From the NCBI RefSeq assembly GCF_001375535.1, contig NZ_LN831197.1, positions 325,150 to 389,149 on the forward strand: a stretch of 64,000 nt of DNA, written 5' to 3'. This DNA comes from Bacillus niameyensis (lineage in GTDB: Bacteria; Bacillota; Bacilli; Bacillales; Bacillaceae_C). Under the pieces are notes generated by a model, which saw only the letters and a program-made list of their open reading frames with translations, ran no database searches and had not been told where the DNA came from. The position numbers and the translations under genes were made by a program. Positions 37,936 through 50,732 of this stretch are shown one piece after another (the stretch's first letter is position 1; every line of letters begins with the position of its first letter).

Positions 37936-38937
37936 ATGGAAGAAAGGGTTTTATCAGGGGAAGCCATGATTAATGATCTCTCTTTCGAACAAAGTCTTCG
38001 TCCGGAGACCTTATCACAATATATTGGACAAGATAAGGTAAAAGACAATCTTGCCATCTTTATTGAAGCAGCGAAAATGAGAAAAGAAACACTTGATCAT
38101 GTTCTGTTGTATGGTCCACCTGGGCTTGGGAAAACTACTTTAGCTGTTGTTATTGCTAATGAAATGGGCGTGAATGTTCGGACAACATCAGGTCCTGCTA
38201 TTGAAAGACCAGGTGATCTTGCTGCGATTCTAACCTCCCTTCAACCAGGTGAGGTTCTATTTATTGATGAAATTCATCGCCTTCCTCGAGCTATCGAAGA
38301 AGTTTTATATCCTGCTATGGAAGACTATTGTCTCGATATTGTCATTGGTAAGGGGTCGGAATCTAGATCAGTTCGTTTAGATTTACCGCCTTTTACCCTC
38401 GTTGGTGCAACAACAAGGGCAGGTGCTGTTTCTGCACCATTACGAGATCGATTTGGTGTTATGTGCCGGTTAGAATATTATAGTGAAGAACAATTAACAG
38501 ATATCGTTATGAGAACAGCCAAAATACTAGATACGCAAATCGATTGGAACGGAGGAGTTGAAATAGCTCGTCGTTCTCGAGGAACGCCAAGAATTGCTAA
38601 TCGTTTACTCCGAAGGGTTCGAGATTTTGCTCAAGTTAAAGGAGATGGTATTATAACTTTAAAACTTGCGGAAGAAGCTTTGGAATTATTGCAGGTTGAC
38701 CGTCTAGGACTTGATAATATAGATCATAAATTGTTAAAGGGAATTATCGAGAAATTCCGAGGTGGCCCTGTTGGAGTTGAAACAATTGCTGCAAGTATTG
38801 GAGAGGAAGCTACAACTATAGAAGATGTATATGAACCATACTTGATGCAAATTGGCTTTTTGCAAAGGACACCACGCGGAAGAATGGTTACCGAGCTAGT
38901 TTACGAACACTTTAATATAAAGGATCTTCATAAATGA
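37936..38937 (+). CDS. ruvB: Holliday junction helicase motor RuvB
   Basis: A 333-residue AAA+ ATPase. Walker [10 protein letters not shown] is near residues 60-68, Walker B is LFIDEIHRL, sensor GATTRAG follows, and a C-terminal winged helix ends in [12 protein letters not shown]. It forms hexamers around DNA with RuvA. It overlaps the next gene by four bases. Confidence 0.98.
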   Translation: MEERVLSGEAMINDLSFEQSLRPETLSQYIGQDKVKDNLAIFIEAAKMRKETLDHVLLYGPPGLGKTTLAVVIANEMGVNVRTTSGPAIERPGDLAAILTSLQPGEVLFIDEIHRLPRAIEEVLYPAMEDYCLDIVIGKGSESRSVRLDLPPFTLVGATTRAGAVSAPLRDRFGVMCRLEYYSEEQLTDIVMRTAKILDTQIDWNGGVEIARRSRGTPRIANRLLRRVRDFAQVKGDGIITLKLAEEALELLQVDRLGLDNIDHKLLKGIIEKFRGGPVGVETIAASIGEEATTIEDVYEPYLMQIGFLQRTPRGRMVTELVYEHFNIKDLHK

Positions 38938-39140
38938 ATGGAATATCAAAGGTTTTGATGATCGTTGGTGGAATCATATTTCTCATCGGATTTATTTCTC
39001 AGTTTATCAAAATTGGGAAATTACCTGGAGACATTATTGTGAAAAAGGAAAATTTCACTGTTTATTTCCCAATTATGACATCTATCCTTTTAAGTGTATT
39101 GTTAACAACTATTTTTTATTTAATTGGGAGGTATAAATAG
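38934..39140 (+). CDS. DUF2905 small membrane protein
   Basis: A 68-residue protein with two transmembrane helices (about 5-25 and 45-65) linked by a conserved [19 protein letters not shown] segment that defines the DUF2905 family. The function is unknown. It overlaps ruvB by four bases (ATGA) and is three bases from queA, so it is part of the ruvAB-queA-tgt operon, as in other bacilli. Confidence 0.9.
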   Translation: MNGISKVLMIVGGIIFLIGFISQFIKIGKLPGDIIVKKENFTVYFPIMTSILLSVLLTTIFYLIGRYK

Positions 39141-39143
39141 ATT

Positions 39144-41338
<2,195 letters not shown>

Positions 41339-41368
41339 TAAAAGCCTAGAGTAAAGGAGGGAACCTAT

Positions 41369-41647
41369 ATGAATATGGAAACATTAATAGGGATATCACC
41401 ATTTATTATTATGATCGTGTTATTCTATTTTCTATTAATTAGACCGAATCAAAAACGACAAAAAGCTGTTCAAACAATGCAAAGCAGCTTGCAAAAAGGG
41501 GATAAGATCGTTACCATTGGTGGATTACACGGTATGATCGATGCCATTGATGAAGGGAAAATCGTCATCAAATGTGGGGATGGAAGCAGACTTACATATG
41601 ATCGAAATGCGATTCGCGAAGTATTGGAATCAACGAACAAGGGCTAA
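41369..41647 (+). CDS. yajC: Preprotein translocase subunit YajC
   Basis: A 92-residue protein with a single N-terminal membrane helix (about 9-24), the RPNQKRQK basic stretch and a small cytoplasmic SH3-like domain. It associates with SecDF. AAAGGAGGG gives ideal spacing to the ATG. It lies at the end of the ruv-que operon, as in B. subtilis. Confidence 0.95.
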   Translation: MNMETLIGISPFIIMIVLFYFLLIRPNQKRQKAVQTMQSSLQKGDKIVTIGGLHGMIDAIDEGKIVIKCGDGSRLTYDRNAIREVLESTNKG

Positions 41648-41667
41648 AATTTTTTCAAATTGAAAAA

Positions 41668-41708
41668 GAAGCAGGTCAAAGGACAGATTGACAGCTTCTT
41701 TTTTTTAT
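41668..41708 (+). terminator. Intrinsic terminator after yajC
   Basis: AAGAAGC and TCAA pair with TTGA and GCTTCTT around a bulged stem, followed by a run of T. It is convergent with the minus-strand yrzE-like gene, whose stop is adjacent. Confidence 0.75.
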
Positions 41709-42056
41709 TTACTTAGTATTTGGAGATCCACTAACAATATTAACTCCGAGAATTCCTCCCATCATTGCGGTTATGATATAGCAAATATGATAAATAAATT
41801 GTTCAACTGAAAAAAAAGAACTGTGCCCTAAATAGTGATAGGACAATACGACGAGAGTATATAGAATTCCAGTTGCTCCTCCAATCATCCAGCCCTTTTG
41901 TTTACATTTTCCCCCACTAATGAACCCTCCAGCGAATACGGCAAAGAAAGAAATAATTGTGACGAGTAAACTGATTGATTTCTCCTGAGTTTCAGTAAAA
42001 TAAAGAATAAGTGAAAAAATGAGGCTTGAAAATATAGCAAAAAGCAATATAACCAT
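41709..42056 (-). CDS. yrzE: TIGR04086-type membrane protein (YrzE-like)
   Basis: At least 115 residues with four transmembrane helices and a conserved GGFISGGKCKQKGWMIGGATGI segment typical of TIGR04086 proteins. Position between yajC and spoVB fits B. subtilis yrzE. The ATG at 42056 has no proper ribosome site. A GGGAGG at 42113-42108 is nine bases before an in-frame ATC at 42098, which would add 14 residues (IEAKNFAVSVFYGV). The true start may therefore be ATC. Function unknown. Confidence 0.8.
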   Translation of the reverse strand: MVILLFAIFSSLIFSLILYFTETQEKSISLLVTIISFFAVFAGGFISGGKCKQKGWMIGGATGILYTLVVLSYHYLGHSSFFSVEQFIYHICYIITAMMGGILGVNIVSGSPNTK

Positions 42057-42249
42057 GACCCCATAAAATACAGATACAGCAAAATTTTTAGCTTCGATAT
42101 CCTTTTGCCTCCCTTCAGCTAACCATTAGAAATCTACCTTAGTAAATGGTTATGCATGTACACCAAATTTAGAATCGTTTCTTTTAAAATTAAAAATCTC
42201 TATTTGGGTTATAGTAATTATAAGTAGCATTAAACAGGAGGGTATTTAA

Positions 42250-42897
42250 GTGAGTGCTTTTTTTATTATAGCGGGACGTACGCTTATTTTTTATGTCCTC
42301 ATATTGGTCATCTTCAGGATAATGGGAAAAAGGGAAATAGGAGAACTAAGCGTTTTGGATCTTGTTGTTTTCATTATGATGGGTGAAATGGCTGTTACCG
42401 CAATTGAGCAGCATAAAGATCCTATGTGGCATTCTATTGTCCCGATGCTACTACTTTTAGCAATTCAGCTAGTAATGGCCATTACTTCTTTAAAGATTCG
42501 GAAAGTTAGAGCGCTGATCGATGGTGAACCCTCTTTCATCATAAAAAATGGGAAAATAGATGAGAAAGTCATGAAAAAAACACGTTATAATTTTGACGAC
42601 CTACTTATGCAACTTCGTATTAAAGATATCTCCAATATTTCTGATGTAGAGTTCGCTATATTAGAAACATCAGGTGATCTTTCAGTGATTAAAAAAGATA
42701 AAAAAACCAAAACAGCTTCGTACACAATTCCCCTCATTTTGATGGGGGAAATCCAACTTGAAGGATTGAATGAAATTCAAAAAGATAAGAAATGGTTGCT
42801 AAAAGAGCTTGAACAACGAGGTCATCATGATATTAAGAAAATCTCTTTTTGTAGTTTTCAAGACGGAAAATTTTTTATTGATTATGATGACCTATAG
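42250..42897 (+). CDS. yrbG: DUF421 membrane protein (YetF/YrbG family)
   Basis: A 215-residue protein with three N-terminal transmembrane helices and a soluble C-terminal YetF-type domain (about 95-215) with the KTRYNFDDLLMQLR and FAILETSGDLSV motifs. GTG 42250 follows AGGAGGG. The family is common in spore-formers, with a germinant-membrane or envelope role suggested but not established. The stop is five bases from the convergent spoVB stop. Confidence 0.88.
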   Translation: MSAFFIIAGRTLIFYVLILVIFRIMGKREIGELSVLDLVVFIMMGEMAVTAIEQHKDPMWHSIVPMLLLLAIQLVMAITSLKIRKVRALIDGEPSFIIKNGKIDEKVMKKTRYNFDDLLMQLRIKDISNISDVEFAILETSGDLSVIKKDKKTKTASYTIPLILMGEIQLEGLNEIQKDKKWLLKELEQRGHHDIKKISFCSFQDGKFFIDYDDL

Positions 42898-42902
42898 TAT
42901 AA

Positions 42903-44453
42903 TTATGATCTTATAAATCGGTTAATCCACGGTATTCTAATTAAATCGTTTTTTTGCAGTAGCTTGAATGCAGTAACGAAAAGTAAATAAGTTAATGAAA
43001 CAATGATGATTCCTAGAAGTAAATAAGGAAGACCTGGATAATTAATTAAAATATGTTTGTAATATAATGTGCCTACAATTCCTGTTAAAAGAGTAGCGAT
43101 TATAAATTTTCCATATACGTTCAAGTAAATCGTAAAGTTAATCTTTTTTAGTACAGTAGCAAAATGAAGAATGGTTACTAATACCATCCCAACTACAATT
43201 GCAAGTGCAACACCGTTGATTCCATATTGTGGCTGGGAGGCAAAAATAAAAATAGTAGATATTTTAATGATAGAGCCGATTAAACTATTTATCATTGCAG
43301 ATTTTGCCAAGTCTAATGCTTGTAACATCGCTTGTAGAGGCCCTTGACAATAACTAAAAATGCAAAAGGGTGCCATAAATTGAATGAATTCATATCCCTG
43401 CGGTGATCCATAAAGGAATGTCATTAATGGTTTAGCAAACACATAAAGTACGACTACAGATAGGCCTCCGGTTATTAGAACAAACCTCATAGCTTGCTGA
43501 AGTCGATGCTCAACCATAGCCATATTTTTATTAGCGTTTGCCTCGCTAATAGCAGGTACAAGTGAGGTAGAGAGAGAATGAGTAATAAAGGATGGTAGCA
43601 TTAATAACGGCAGGGCATACCCAGTGAGTAAACCGTATTGCTCTGTTGCCATACCAGCAGCTATTCCGGCTAAAAGGAGACTGTGGGAGACGACAATAGG
43701 TTCTAAAAACCAAGAAATTGAACCAATCATTCGACCCCCAGTTGTGGGTATTGCAACTTTCATCAGCTCTTTTAATGTAGTCCTTCCACCTTTAACTGCG
43801 CCGAAAAAGTTCCTCCTAATCGGAAATTTTTTCTTGGCCTTAAACATGAGAAACAAATAAATAAGAGACGCCAGCTCACCGATAACAGCAGAACCCATTG
43901 CCGCAGCAGCTGCGTATTCAATTCCGTATGGTAAAAAATATTTAATACAAAAAGCGATCAAACCAATCCGTACGATTTGTTCTAACACTTGAGAAATCGC
44001 TGATGGCTTCATATTCTGTTTCCCTAGAAAGTAACCTCTAATAACAGAAGAGATGGCTACAACAGGGATAATAGGTGTAATAGCTAATAGCGGATAAAAA
44101 GTTCTTGGATCAGTGAATAATGTTTGCGATAAAAATGAAGAAGATAGCATAAGTGTTGGTGTGAAAATGAATGATAGTATGCCGGTGACCGTTAAAGAAA
44201 CAGCTAATATCTTTTTTGTCTTTTTTCTATCACCTTGAGCTTCTGCTTCTGCTACAGCTTTAGAAATCGCCACTGGTAAGCCTAGTTGAGTAATGGTAAT
44301 AACTAAAGTAAGTGTTGGAAATGACATCATATATAGCCCAACACCTTCTGCACCGATCACACGAGCAATAACAATTCTATTGATAAATCCAAGTAGTCGG
44401 GTGACAAGACCTGCTGCCATTAAGATCATGGTTCCTCTTAGAAACTTTGACAT
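42903..44453 (-). CDS. spoVB: Stage V sporulation protein B (MATE/Wzx-like flippase)
   Basis: A 516-residue protein with about 14 transmembrane helices in the polysaccharide transport/MOP superfamily. The N-terminus FLRGTMILMAAGLVTRLLGFINR is typical. SpoVB is needed for cortex synthesis and is thought to flip a peptidoglycan precursor in the mother cell. The start ATG follows CAGGGAC. A sigma-E-like site lies upstream. Bacillus genomes carry several paralogs, but position identifies spoVB. Confidence 0.95.
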   Translation of the reverse strand: MSKFLRGTMILMAAGLVTRLLGFINRIVIARVIGAEGVGLYMMSFPTLTLVITITQLGLPVAISKAVAEAEAQGDRKKTKKILAVSLTVTGILSFIFTPTLMLSSSFLSQTLFTDPRTFYPLLAITPIIPVVAISSVIRGYFLGKQNMKPSAISQVLEQIVRIGLIAFCIKYFLPYGIEYAAAAAMGSAVIGELASLIYLFLMFKAKKKFPIRRNFFGAVKGGRTTLKELMKVAIPTTGGRMIGSISWFLEPIVVSHSLLLAGIAAGMATEQYGLLTGYALPLLMLPSFITHSLSTSLVPAISEANANKNMAMVEHRLQQAMRFVLITGGLSVVVLYVFAKPLMTFLYGSPQGYEFIQFMAPFCIFSYCQGPLQAMLQALDLAKSAMINSLIGSIIKISTIFIFASQPQYGINGVALAIVVGMVLVTILHFATVLKKINFTIYLNVYGKFIIATLLTGIVGTLYYKHILINYPGLPYLLLGIIIVSLTYLLFVTAFKLLQKNDLIRIPWINRFIRS

Positions 44454-44497
44454 ATTTGTCCCTGCCTTCTCAAAAGTACTCCTTTAGATTACAATGA

Positions 44498-44527
44498 AGT
44501 ATATGCAATAAGGTGGACAAAGCATGA
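44498..44527 (-). promoter_or_regulatory. Candidate sigma-E promoter of spoVB
   Basis: On the minus strand, TCATGCT (44527-44521), 15 bases, then CATATACT (44505-44498). The match to sigma-E is moderate. The start codon is 45 bases downstream. Confidence 0.45.
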
Positions 44528-44552
44528 CAACTTTAATTAACTGGAGGATTTG

Positions 44553-44867
44553 ATGATGGAGACGAAAAACCATCCGTACGATTCATACTACCATCTGCTC
44601 GAACCTGTTCTTGAAAGTAAAGCTGAAGAATTTACAGTTTTAGGTTATGGGAAAATTAGCAAACAAAATCTATGGGAGTACTTAACGAGAAAAAAGTGGC
44701 GAAAGCATAGAGAAGGAATCCGAGTTTATGAGCTTGTATCTGATATTCTTTCTGTTAAAGTTGGCGAGTATATGAACTATGCAACGGTAGAGGCTTATAA
44801 ATCCCCTAATTGGTTTACTGAGCTAGATAGTGAAGAATTACAGGAACTATTAGAACCTAAAAAATGA
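44553..44867 (+). CDS. comN: Post-transcriptional regulator ComN
   Basis: A 104-residue soluble basic/acidic protein with a conserved central block (LGYGKISKQNLWEYLTRKKWRK). In B. subtilis ComN (YrzD) controls accumulation of the comE mRNA and interacts with DivIVA. The position between spoVB and secDF is the same. Tandem ATG codons at 44553 and 44556 follow GGAGG; the second has the better spacing. Confidence 0.9.
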   Translation: MMETKNHPYDSYYHLLEPVLESKAEEFTVLGYGKISKQNLWEYLTRKKWRKHREGIRVYELVSDILSVKVGEYMNYATVEAYKSPNWFTELDSEELQELLEPKK

Positions 44868-44930
44868 AACGCAGATAGAAGAAATCGATAAAATGGATAC
44901 ATACATTGTGACATATGATTCATTGATTAA

Positions 44931-44959
44931 TTGACAGCTTTTTTTAACTGATTCATAAT
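44931..44959 (+). promoter_or_regulatory. Sigma-A promoter of secDF
   Basis: TTGACA (44931-44936), 17 bases, CATAAT (44954-44959). It is within the 203-base gap before secDF and leaves a leader of about 105 bases, in which I see no clear structured element. Confidence 0.7.
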
Positions 44960-45070
44960 AATTATGTTGATATTTACTTCAGGTGAGATAGGTTGTTCGA
45001 CCGATTGAACAGTAATTAATCAATACATTTATTTTCGCAAGTGCTTTGACTTACAAGGGGGACATATAAA

Positions 45071-47338
45071 ATGGTCAAAAGAAGCAGAATTGTTGCTTTC
45101 CTGCTAATTGTCATTCTGTTAGCTGGCTTAGGCGGAACGACAACAAATAAGATTATTAAGGATATAAAATTAGGGTTAGATCTGCAAGGGGGCTTTGAAG
45201 TTCTCTATGAAGTAGAGGCTGTTAATCCAGATCAAAAAATTGATAGAGAAACGCTCGTACATACGACTGAAGCTTTAAATAAGCGGATTAATGTACTCGG
45301 TGTAAGTGAGCCTAATATTCAAATTGAGGGTGACGATCGAATTCGGGTTCAATTAGCGGGTATTGAGGATCAAGATCAGGCTCGAGAAATATTAGGGACA
45401 CAGGCGACATTAACATTTAGAGATGTTGATAACAATGTTATGTTGGACGGTACAGATCTTGTAGAAGGAGCAGCTCAGCAGTCTTTTAAAGCAAATACAA
45501 ACGAGCCAATTGTCTCAGTTGAATTAAAAGACCGAAAAAAATTTAGAGATGTAACTGAAAAAATTGTTAACATGGCTCCGAATAATATTTTGACGATTTG
45601 GCTTGATTTTGAAGAGGGTGTCGATTCGTTTGAATCTGCGCAAGCAAATGGGAATCCGAAACTACTTTCTGCACCCTATGTGAGACAAGTATTTAACGAT
45701 ACAGGTGTAACCATTGAAGGGAATTTCACTATTCAAGAAGCCGAAAACTTAGCTAATCTACTAAATGCGGGTGCATTACCTGTTAAATTAAAAGAAGTTT
45801 ATTCCACATCTGTAGGTGCTCAGTTCGGAGAGCAAGCGATGGATAAAACTGTTACAGCTGGAATTATAGGTATTTTAATTATTTTCTTATTTATGATCGT
45901 CTATTATCGTTTACCTGGAATTGTAGCAACCGTTACACTTTCAGTGTACATTTATTTAATTTTGCTTGTCTTTAATTTAATGAATGCAGTGTTAACTCTG
46001 CCAGGAATCGCTGCTCTGATCCTTGGAGTTGGTATGGCGGTAGATGCAAACATTATTACCTATGAACGCATCAAGGAAGAACTAAAAGTTGGAAGATCAT
46101 TAACGTCAGCCTTTAAGGAAGGCAGTAAATCATCTTTTATGGCGATATTCGATGCGAATATAACAACTTTACTAGCGGCAGCCGTCTTATTTTATTTCGG
46201 GACAAGCTCTGTTAAAGGTTTTGCAACGATGTTGATCGTTAGTATTTTAATGAGTTTTCTCACAGCGGTGTATGGGTCAAGGCTATTACTAGGGCTTTTA
46301 ATTAATAGCGGGTATTTTAAAGACAAACCAGGATGGTTCAGCGTTAAGCGCTCTTCTATCCACAGCCTCACTGAAAATAAAACAACACATGATTTGGCAA
46401 CGCCATTTGATCGATTCGATTTCGTAAAGCATCGGAAGAAATTTTATGTAATTTCTACAGCTTTAATCGTATGTGGTGTCATAGCGCTAGGTGTTTTTCG
46501 ATTAAATTTAGGAATTGACTTCTCCAGTGGTACGAGGGTTGAAATTGACGCTGGAAAATCGTTAACAGCAGAAGAAGTTCAATCTGAATTGGAATCTATC
46601 GGATTCCCAACCGAGGATATTGTTTTATCTGGCGCCAAAAATGAAATTGGTGTTGCAAGATATAAAGATCCTTTGAATAAGGATGAAGTTGCTCAGTTGA
46701 AAAACCACTTTAAAGAGCAATACGGGTCAGAACCAAATGTGATTACCGTTTCACCAGTGGTCGGTAAGGAAATAGCTAAAAAAGCAGTTTATGCATTATT
46801 AATAGCCGCTCTGGGAATTATTATTTATGTATCGCTAAGATTTGAGTTTGCTATGGGCTTTACGGCTGTTATGGCCCTTTTACATGATGCTTTCTTCATC
46901 GTTGCTTTGTTTAGCATTACTCGGCTTGAAGTGGATTTGACATTTATTGCTGCAGTCTTAACCATTGTAGGTTATTCGATTAATGATACGATTGTAACTT
47001 TTGATCGAATTAGAGAAAATATGACTGCAAAGCGCCGGTTGAAATCTGAAGAAGACATTGCCGATGTAGTGAATCAGGGATTAAGGCAAACATTAACACG
47101 TTCGATAAATACGGTTCTAACTGTTGTTGTTACAGTAATTGCTTTATTACTATTTGGTAGTGAAGCGATTAGAAACTTCTCACTTGCATTACTGGTCGGT
47201 CTAATTGCTGGAGCTTATTCGTCCATCTTTATTTCTGCACAATGGTGGTATGATTTAAAGGTGAAAGAACTTAAAAGAAAAGGTCCAATTGATACAGTGA
47301 AAGAGAAGAAAAAATGGACGGATGAACCTCAAGTGTGA
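45071..47338 (+). CDS. secDF: Fused protein translocase subunit SecDF
   Basis: A 755-residue RND-type membrane protein with 12 transmembrane helices. The SecD half (about 1-420) begins with the DLQGGFEVLYEV motif and has a large P1 loop. The SecF half (about 440-755) begins GIDFSSGTRVEID. SecDF uses the proton gradient to pull proteins across the membrane. The fusion is normal for Bacillus. ATG follows AAGGGGG. Confidence 0.97.
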   Translation: MVKRSRIVAFLLIVILLAGLGGTTTNKIIKDIKLGLDLQGGFEVLYEVEAVNPDQKIDRETLVHTTEALNKRINVLGVSEPNIQIEGDDRIRVQLAGIEDQDQAREILGTQATLTFRDVDNNVMLDGTDLVEGAAQQSFKANTNEPIVSVELKDRKKFRDVTEKIVNMAPNNILTIWLDFEEGVDSFESAQANGNPKLLSAPYVRQVFNDTGVTIEGNFTIQEAENLANLLNAGALPVKLKEVYSTSVGAQFGEQAMDKTVTAGIIGILIIFLFMIVYYRLPGIVATVTLSVYIYLILLVFNLMNAVLTLPGIAALILGVGMAVDANIITYERIKEELKVGRSLTSAFKEGSKSSFMAIFDANITTLLAAAVLFYFGTSSVKGFATMLIVSILMSFLTAVYGSRLLLGLLINSGYFKDKPGWFSVKRSSIHSLTENKTTHDLATPFDRFDFVKHRKKFYVISTALIVCGVIALGVFRLNLGIDFSSGTRVEIDAGKSLTAEEVQSELESIGFPTEDIVLSGAKNEIGVARYKDPLNKDEVAQLKNHFKEQYGSEPNVITVSPVVGKEIAKKAVYALLIAALGIIIYVSLRFEFAMGFTAVMALLHDAFFIVALFSITRLEVDLTFIAAVLTIVGYSINDTIVTFDRIRENMTAKRRLKSEEDIADVVNQGLRQTLTRSINTVLTVVVTVIALLLFGSEAIRNFSLALLVGLIAGAYSSIFISAQWWYDLKVKELKRKGPIDTVKEKKKWTDEPQV

Positions 47339-47363
47339 AACCGCAGATATCTGCGGTTTTCCT
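47337..47363 (+). terminator. Intrinsic terminator after secDF
   Basis: AACCGCAGATATCTGCGGTT is a perfect hairpin immediately after the stop, followed by TTCCTTTT. Confidence 0.8.
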
Positions 47364-47413
47364 TTTCTAAGTAATTAATTCAGTTGAGGAAGTTCAACCA
47401 TAGAGGAGTACGC

Positions 47414-48322
47414 ATGATGAATGAAACTGATCGTTTTAAACAAGCGGAATTTGCAGCATGGCTAGGAATAGGCGTTAATATTCTTTTAACTGTACTTAAA
47501 GGTATTGCAGGCGTAATGGCTCATAGTAAGGCATTAATTGCAGATGCTGTTCACTCAGCGTCAGATATTGCTGGATCATTAGCTGTATTCATCGGACTAC
47601 GGGCTGCAAAGAGACCGCCTGATGAAGATCACCCTTATGGACACGGAAAAGCGGAATCTATCGCTGCCATTATTGTTGCTGTTGTTCTTTTTTTAGCTGG
47701 AATCCAAATTGGAAAGTCTTCTATTGAGTCATTCTTCGCGCCGTTAGAGACACCTAAAAGCATAGCTGTTTATGTTGTCATTTTTTCTATCATCGTCAAA
47801 GAGGCACTTTTTCAATATAAATTTCGGTTAGGAAAAAAGCTTAAAAGTGATGCGTTAATTGTTAATGCCTACGAACACCGATCAGATGTATATTCATCTT
47901 TAGCAGCCCTAGTTGGAATTCTTGCCTCGATTATTGGCAGAAAAAGTAATATAGCTTGGCTTGAGTACGGCGATCCCTTTGCAGGAGTAGTTGTTTCCAT
48001 TCTTGTGTTAATTATGGCATGGAGTCTAGGAGCAAAATCCATTCATAACGCATTAGATCATGTCCTTCATAAGGAAGATACCGTCGTTTTTCGAGAGATT
48101 GTTTCTTCTGTACCTGAAGTAAGAGCAATAGGGGAATTACTTGCAAGAGAACATGGATATTATGTCATTATTGACTTGAAAATTTCTGTTGACCCTTATA
48201 TTACAGTTGAGGAAGGGCATAAAATTGGAAAAAAGGTAAAAGAAAAATTAATAGCCCATCCTGATGTTCATGATGTTTTTGTTCATATAAATCCCGCTGA
48301 TATTCAAAAGCCTGACGATTGA
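47414..48322 (+). CDS. Cation diffusion facilitator transporter
   Basis: About 302 residues with six transmembrane helices. CDF metal-site residues are visible as HSASD (VHSASDIAG) and the HPYGHGKAE loop, plus EHRSDVYSS in helix V. The C-terminal cytoplasmic dimerization domain carries further His residues. It probably exports a divalent cation (Zn, Mn, Fe or Co) in exchange for protons. GAGGAG precedes ATG 47414 and 47417. Confidence 0.9.
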   Translation: MMNETDRFKQAEFAAWLGIGVNILLTVLKGIAGVMAHSKALIADAVHSASDIAGSLAVFIGLRAAKRPPDEDHPYGHGKAESIAAIIVAVVLFLAGIQIGKSSIESFFAPLETPKSIAVYVVIFSIIVKEALFQYKFRLGKKLKSDALIVNAYEHRSDVYSSLAALVGILASIIGRKSNIAWLEYGDPFAGVVVSILVLIMAWSLGAKSIHNALDHVLHKEDTVVFREIVSSVPEVRAIGELLAREHGYYVIIDLKISVDPYITVEEGHKIGKKVKEKLIAHPDVHDVFVHINPADIQKPDD

Positions 48323-48371
48323 AACGAAATAGGCGCTTATGTATAATAAGTTAGTCTAAAGAGGTGATCAG

Positions 48372-50732
48372 ATGTTATTTCCAAAAAAACGCTGGATTGT
48401 TCAAGAATCTAGTAAAGAGGCCGCAAGTCATTTAGCTGACAGCCTGAAAATTGACCCGCTCGTCGCAATTTTATTACTTAATCGTGGTATTCATACGGTT
48501 GACCAAGCGTATGAATTTTTGTATACAGAAAAAATGGATGTCCATAATCCTTTTTTATTTAATGATATGGAAAAAACAGTGAATAGAATTAGAACTGCAA
48601 TCGATCATCAGGAATCGATACTAGTCTTTGGTGATTATGATGCAGACGGTGTAACAAGTACGTCAGTCATAATGGAAACACTGCGTGGGCTTGGAGCTAA
48701 TGTAGAGTATTACATACCAAACCGCTTTACAGAAGGATATGGGCCGAATGAGGGGGCTTTTCGAAAGGCGAAATTAGAAGGAATTCAGCTAATTATTACA
48801 GTAGATACAGGAATTTCTGCGATTTCTGAAGCTAAACTTGCTAAAGAACTTGAGATCGATTTAATTATTACGGATCATCATGAAGCAGGGGCAGAACTAC
48901 CTGATGCATTTTCAATCATTCATCCGAAAATCCCAGGCTCTACTTATCCTTTTTCAGACTTAGCAGGGGTTGGCGTGGCATTTAAACTTGCACACGCATT
49001 AAATGGTGATTTACCGGAACACTTACTTGATTTAGTCGCAGTCGGAACCATCGCTGATCTAGTCCCACTCCAAGGTGAAAACCGACTTCTTGTAAAAAAA
49101 GGACTAAATCAGCTTGTGAAAACTACTCGTCCTGGACTGCTAGAACTATGTAAAATTGCCTCTATTAAGCTTTCGGAAATTAATGAAGAAACAGTTGGAT
49201 TCGCAATTGCACCTAGATTAAATGCTGTTGGCAGATTAGACCATGCTGGTCCTGCTGCTGACTTATTAATGACACATGATCCAGAGGAAGCAATGATGCT
49301 TGCTGAAGAAATTGATTCGTTAAATAAGCAGAGGCAGCAAATTGTGGCAGAAATAGCAAATGAAGCAATTGACGTGGTGGAAAAGGATTACTCAATAAAT
49401 GATTCTCATGTAATTGTTATTGGTAAGGAAGGGTGGAACCCAGGAGTAATCGGAATTGTAGCCTCACGATTAGTCGAAAAGTTTTACCGCCCCACTATAG
49501 TTCTAAGTTATGATCCACAGACAGGATTAGCGAAAGGATCAGCGAGAAGTATAGCAGGTTTTGATTTATTTAAAAATCTATCAACTTGTCGGGATATTTT
49601 ACCGCATTTTGGTGGACATACAATGGCTGCAGGGATGACGTTGTCGATAGAGAATGTTGATGAACTACGTAATCGATTAAATGAAGCTGCATCTCAACAA
49701 TTAAGCAGTGAAGATTTTATTCCGATAACAGAATTAGATGCTTCTATTAATATTGAAGATATTGACATTGACTCGATTAGTCAATTAAACATGCTAGCTC
49801 CCTATGGTATGAATAATCCAAAACCAACAATTTTAATAGAGAATGCAATAACAACTGATATAAAAAAAATTGGAGCAAACAAAAATCATCTTAAGATATT
49901 ATTTGAGGGACAAGGACATTTTTTAGATGGTGTCGGATTTAATCTGGGGAATTTAGCAGACGATCTCTCCCCAGGATCTAAGGCAGCAGTCATTGGTGAA
50001 TTAGCTATTAATGAGTGGAATAATCGTCAAAAACCACAAATTTTTATTAGGGACATGGCTGTAAAAGAGTGGCAACTTTTTGATTTGCGAGGAAATCGTC
50101 AGATTGATCAGTGGATACAGGAAATATCAAAAAAGGACACTTTATTCATCTTTTTTTCCGAAAAGCATTATAATGAATTCGGAAGGAAGTTAGAAAGCAA
50201 CCTTATAACTGATCTGACGAGTGCTGAGAAATTTCCCATTGATAGAAAAAATATTGTACTTTTTGATATACCACCTAGTCTTGAATGGTTAGGAAAACTA
50301 GTAGGTAATAAATTTCCTTCAAGAATTTACGCCCATTTCTTTCATACTGAGGATCATTTCTTCTCTACTATTCCGACAAGAGATCATTTCAAATGGTACT
50401 ATGCCTTTTTATTAAAAAGACAGAGCTTCGATCTTAAAAGATATGGTTTAGAACTTGCGAAACATCGTGGATGGTCAAAAGAAACAATTCAGTTTATGTC
50501 TCAAGTGTTTTTTGAACTAGACTTTGTTACAATGGAAGACGGTTTGATTCGAATGAATCAACAGAAATTAAAAAAGGATTTGGGAGATTCTCCTACTTAC
50601 CAAAGAAAACAGCAGCAAATAATGTTAGAAAAAGAACTTTTGTATTCATCTTATACTCAATTAAAACAATGGTTTCATGAACGACTTGCACTAGGTAAGC
50701 CGTATGAGGAGGAAGTAAGAGCATGGATTTAA
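48372..50732 (+). CDS. recJ: Single-stranded-DNA exonuclease RecJ
   Basis: A 786-residue 5'-3' exonuclease. DHH-family motifs [18 protein letters not shown] and ITDHHEAG are visible in the N-terminal half, followed by DHHA1 ([11 protein letters not shown]), an OB fold and a Bacillota-specific C-terminal domain (about 560-786). The stop overlaps the apt start by ten bases. Confidence 0.96.
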   Translation: MLFPKKRWIVQESSKEAASHLADSLKIDPLVAILLLNRGIHTVDQAYEFLYTEKMDVHNPFLFNDMEKTVNRIRTAIDHQESILVFGDYDADGVTSTSVIMETLRGLGANVEYYIPNRFTEGYGPNEGAFRKAKLEGIQLIITVDTGISAISEAKLAKELEIDLIITDHHEAGAELPDAFSIIHPKIPGSTYPFSDLAGVGVAFKLAHALNGDLPEHLLDLVAVGTIADLVPLQGENRLLVKKGLNQLVKTTRPGLLELCKIASIKLSEINEETVGFAIAPRLNAVGRLDHAGPAADLLMTHDPEEAMMLAEEIDSLNKQRQQIVAEIANEAIDVVEKDYSINDSHVIVIGKEGWNPGVIGIVASRLVEKFYRPTIVLSYDPQTGLAKGSARSIAGFDLFKNLSTCRDILPHFGGHTMAAGMTLSIENVDELRNRLNEAASQQLSSEDFIPITELDASINIEDIDIDSISQLNMLAPYGMNNPKPTILIENAITTDIKKIGANKNHLKILFEGQGHFLDGVGFNLGNLADDLSPGSKAAVIGELAINEWNNRQKPQIFIRDMAVKEWQLFDLRGNRQIDQWIQEISKKDTLFIFFSEKHYNEFGRKLESNLITDLTSAEKFPIDRKNIVLFDIPPSLEWLGKLVGNKFPSRIYAHFFHTEDHFFSTIPTRDHFKWYYAFLLKRQSFDLKRYGLELAKHRGWSKETIQFMSQVFFELDFVTMEDGLIRMNQQKLKKDLGDSPTYQRKQQQIMLEKELLYSSYTQLKQWFHERLALGKPYEEEVRAWI

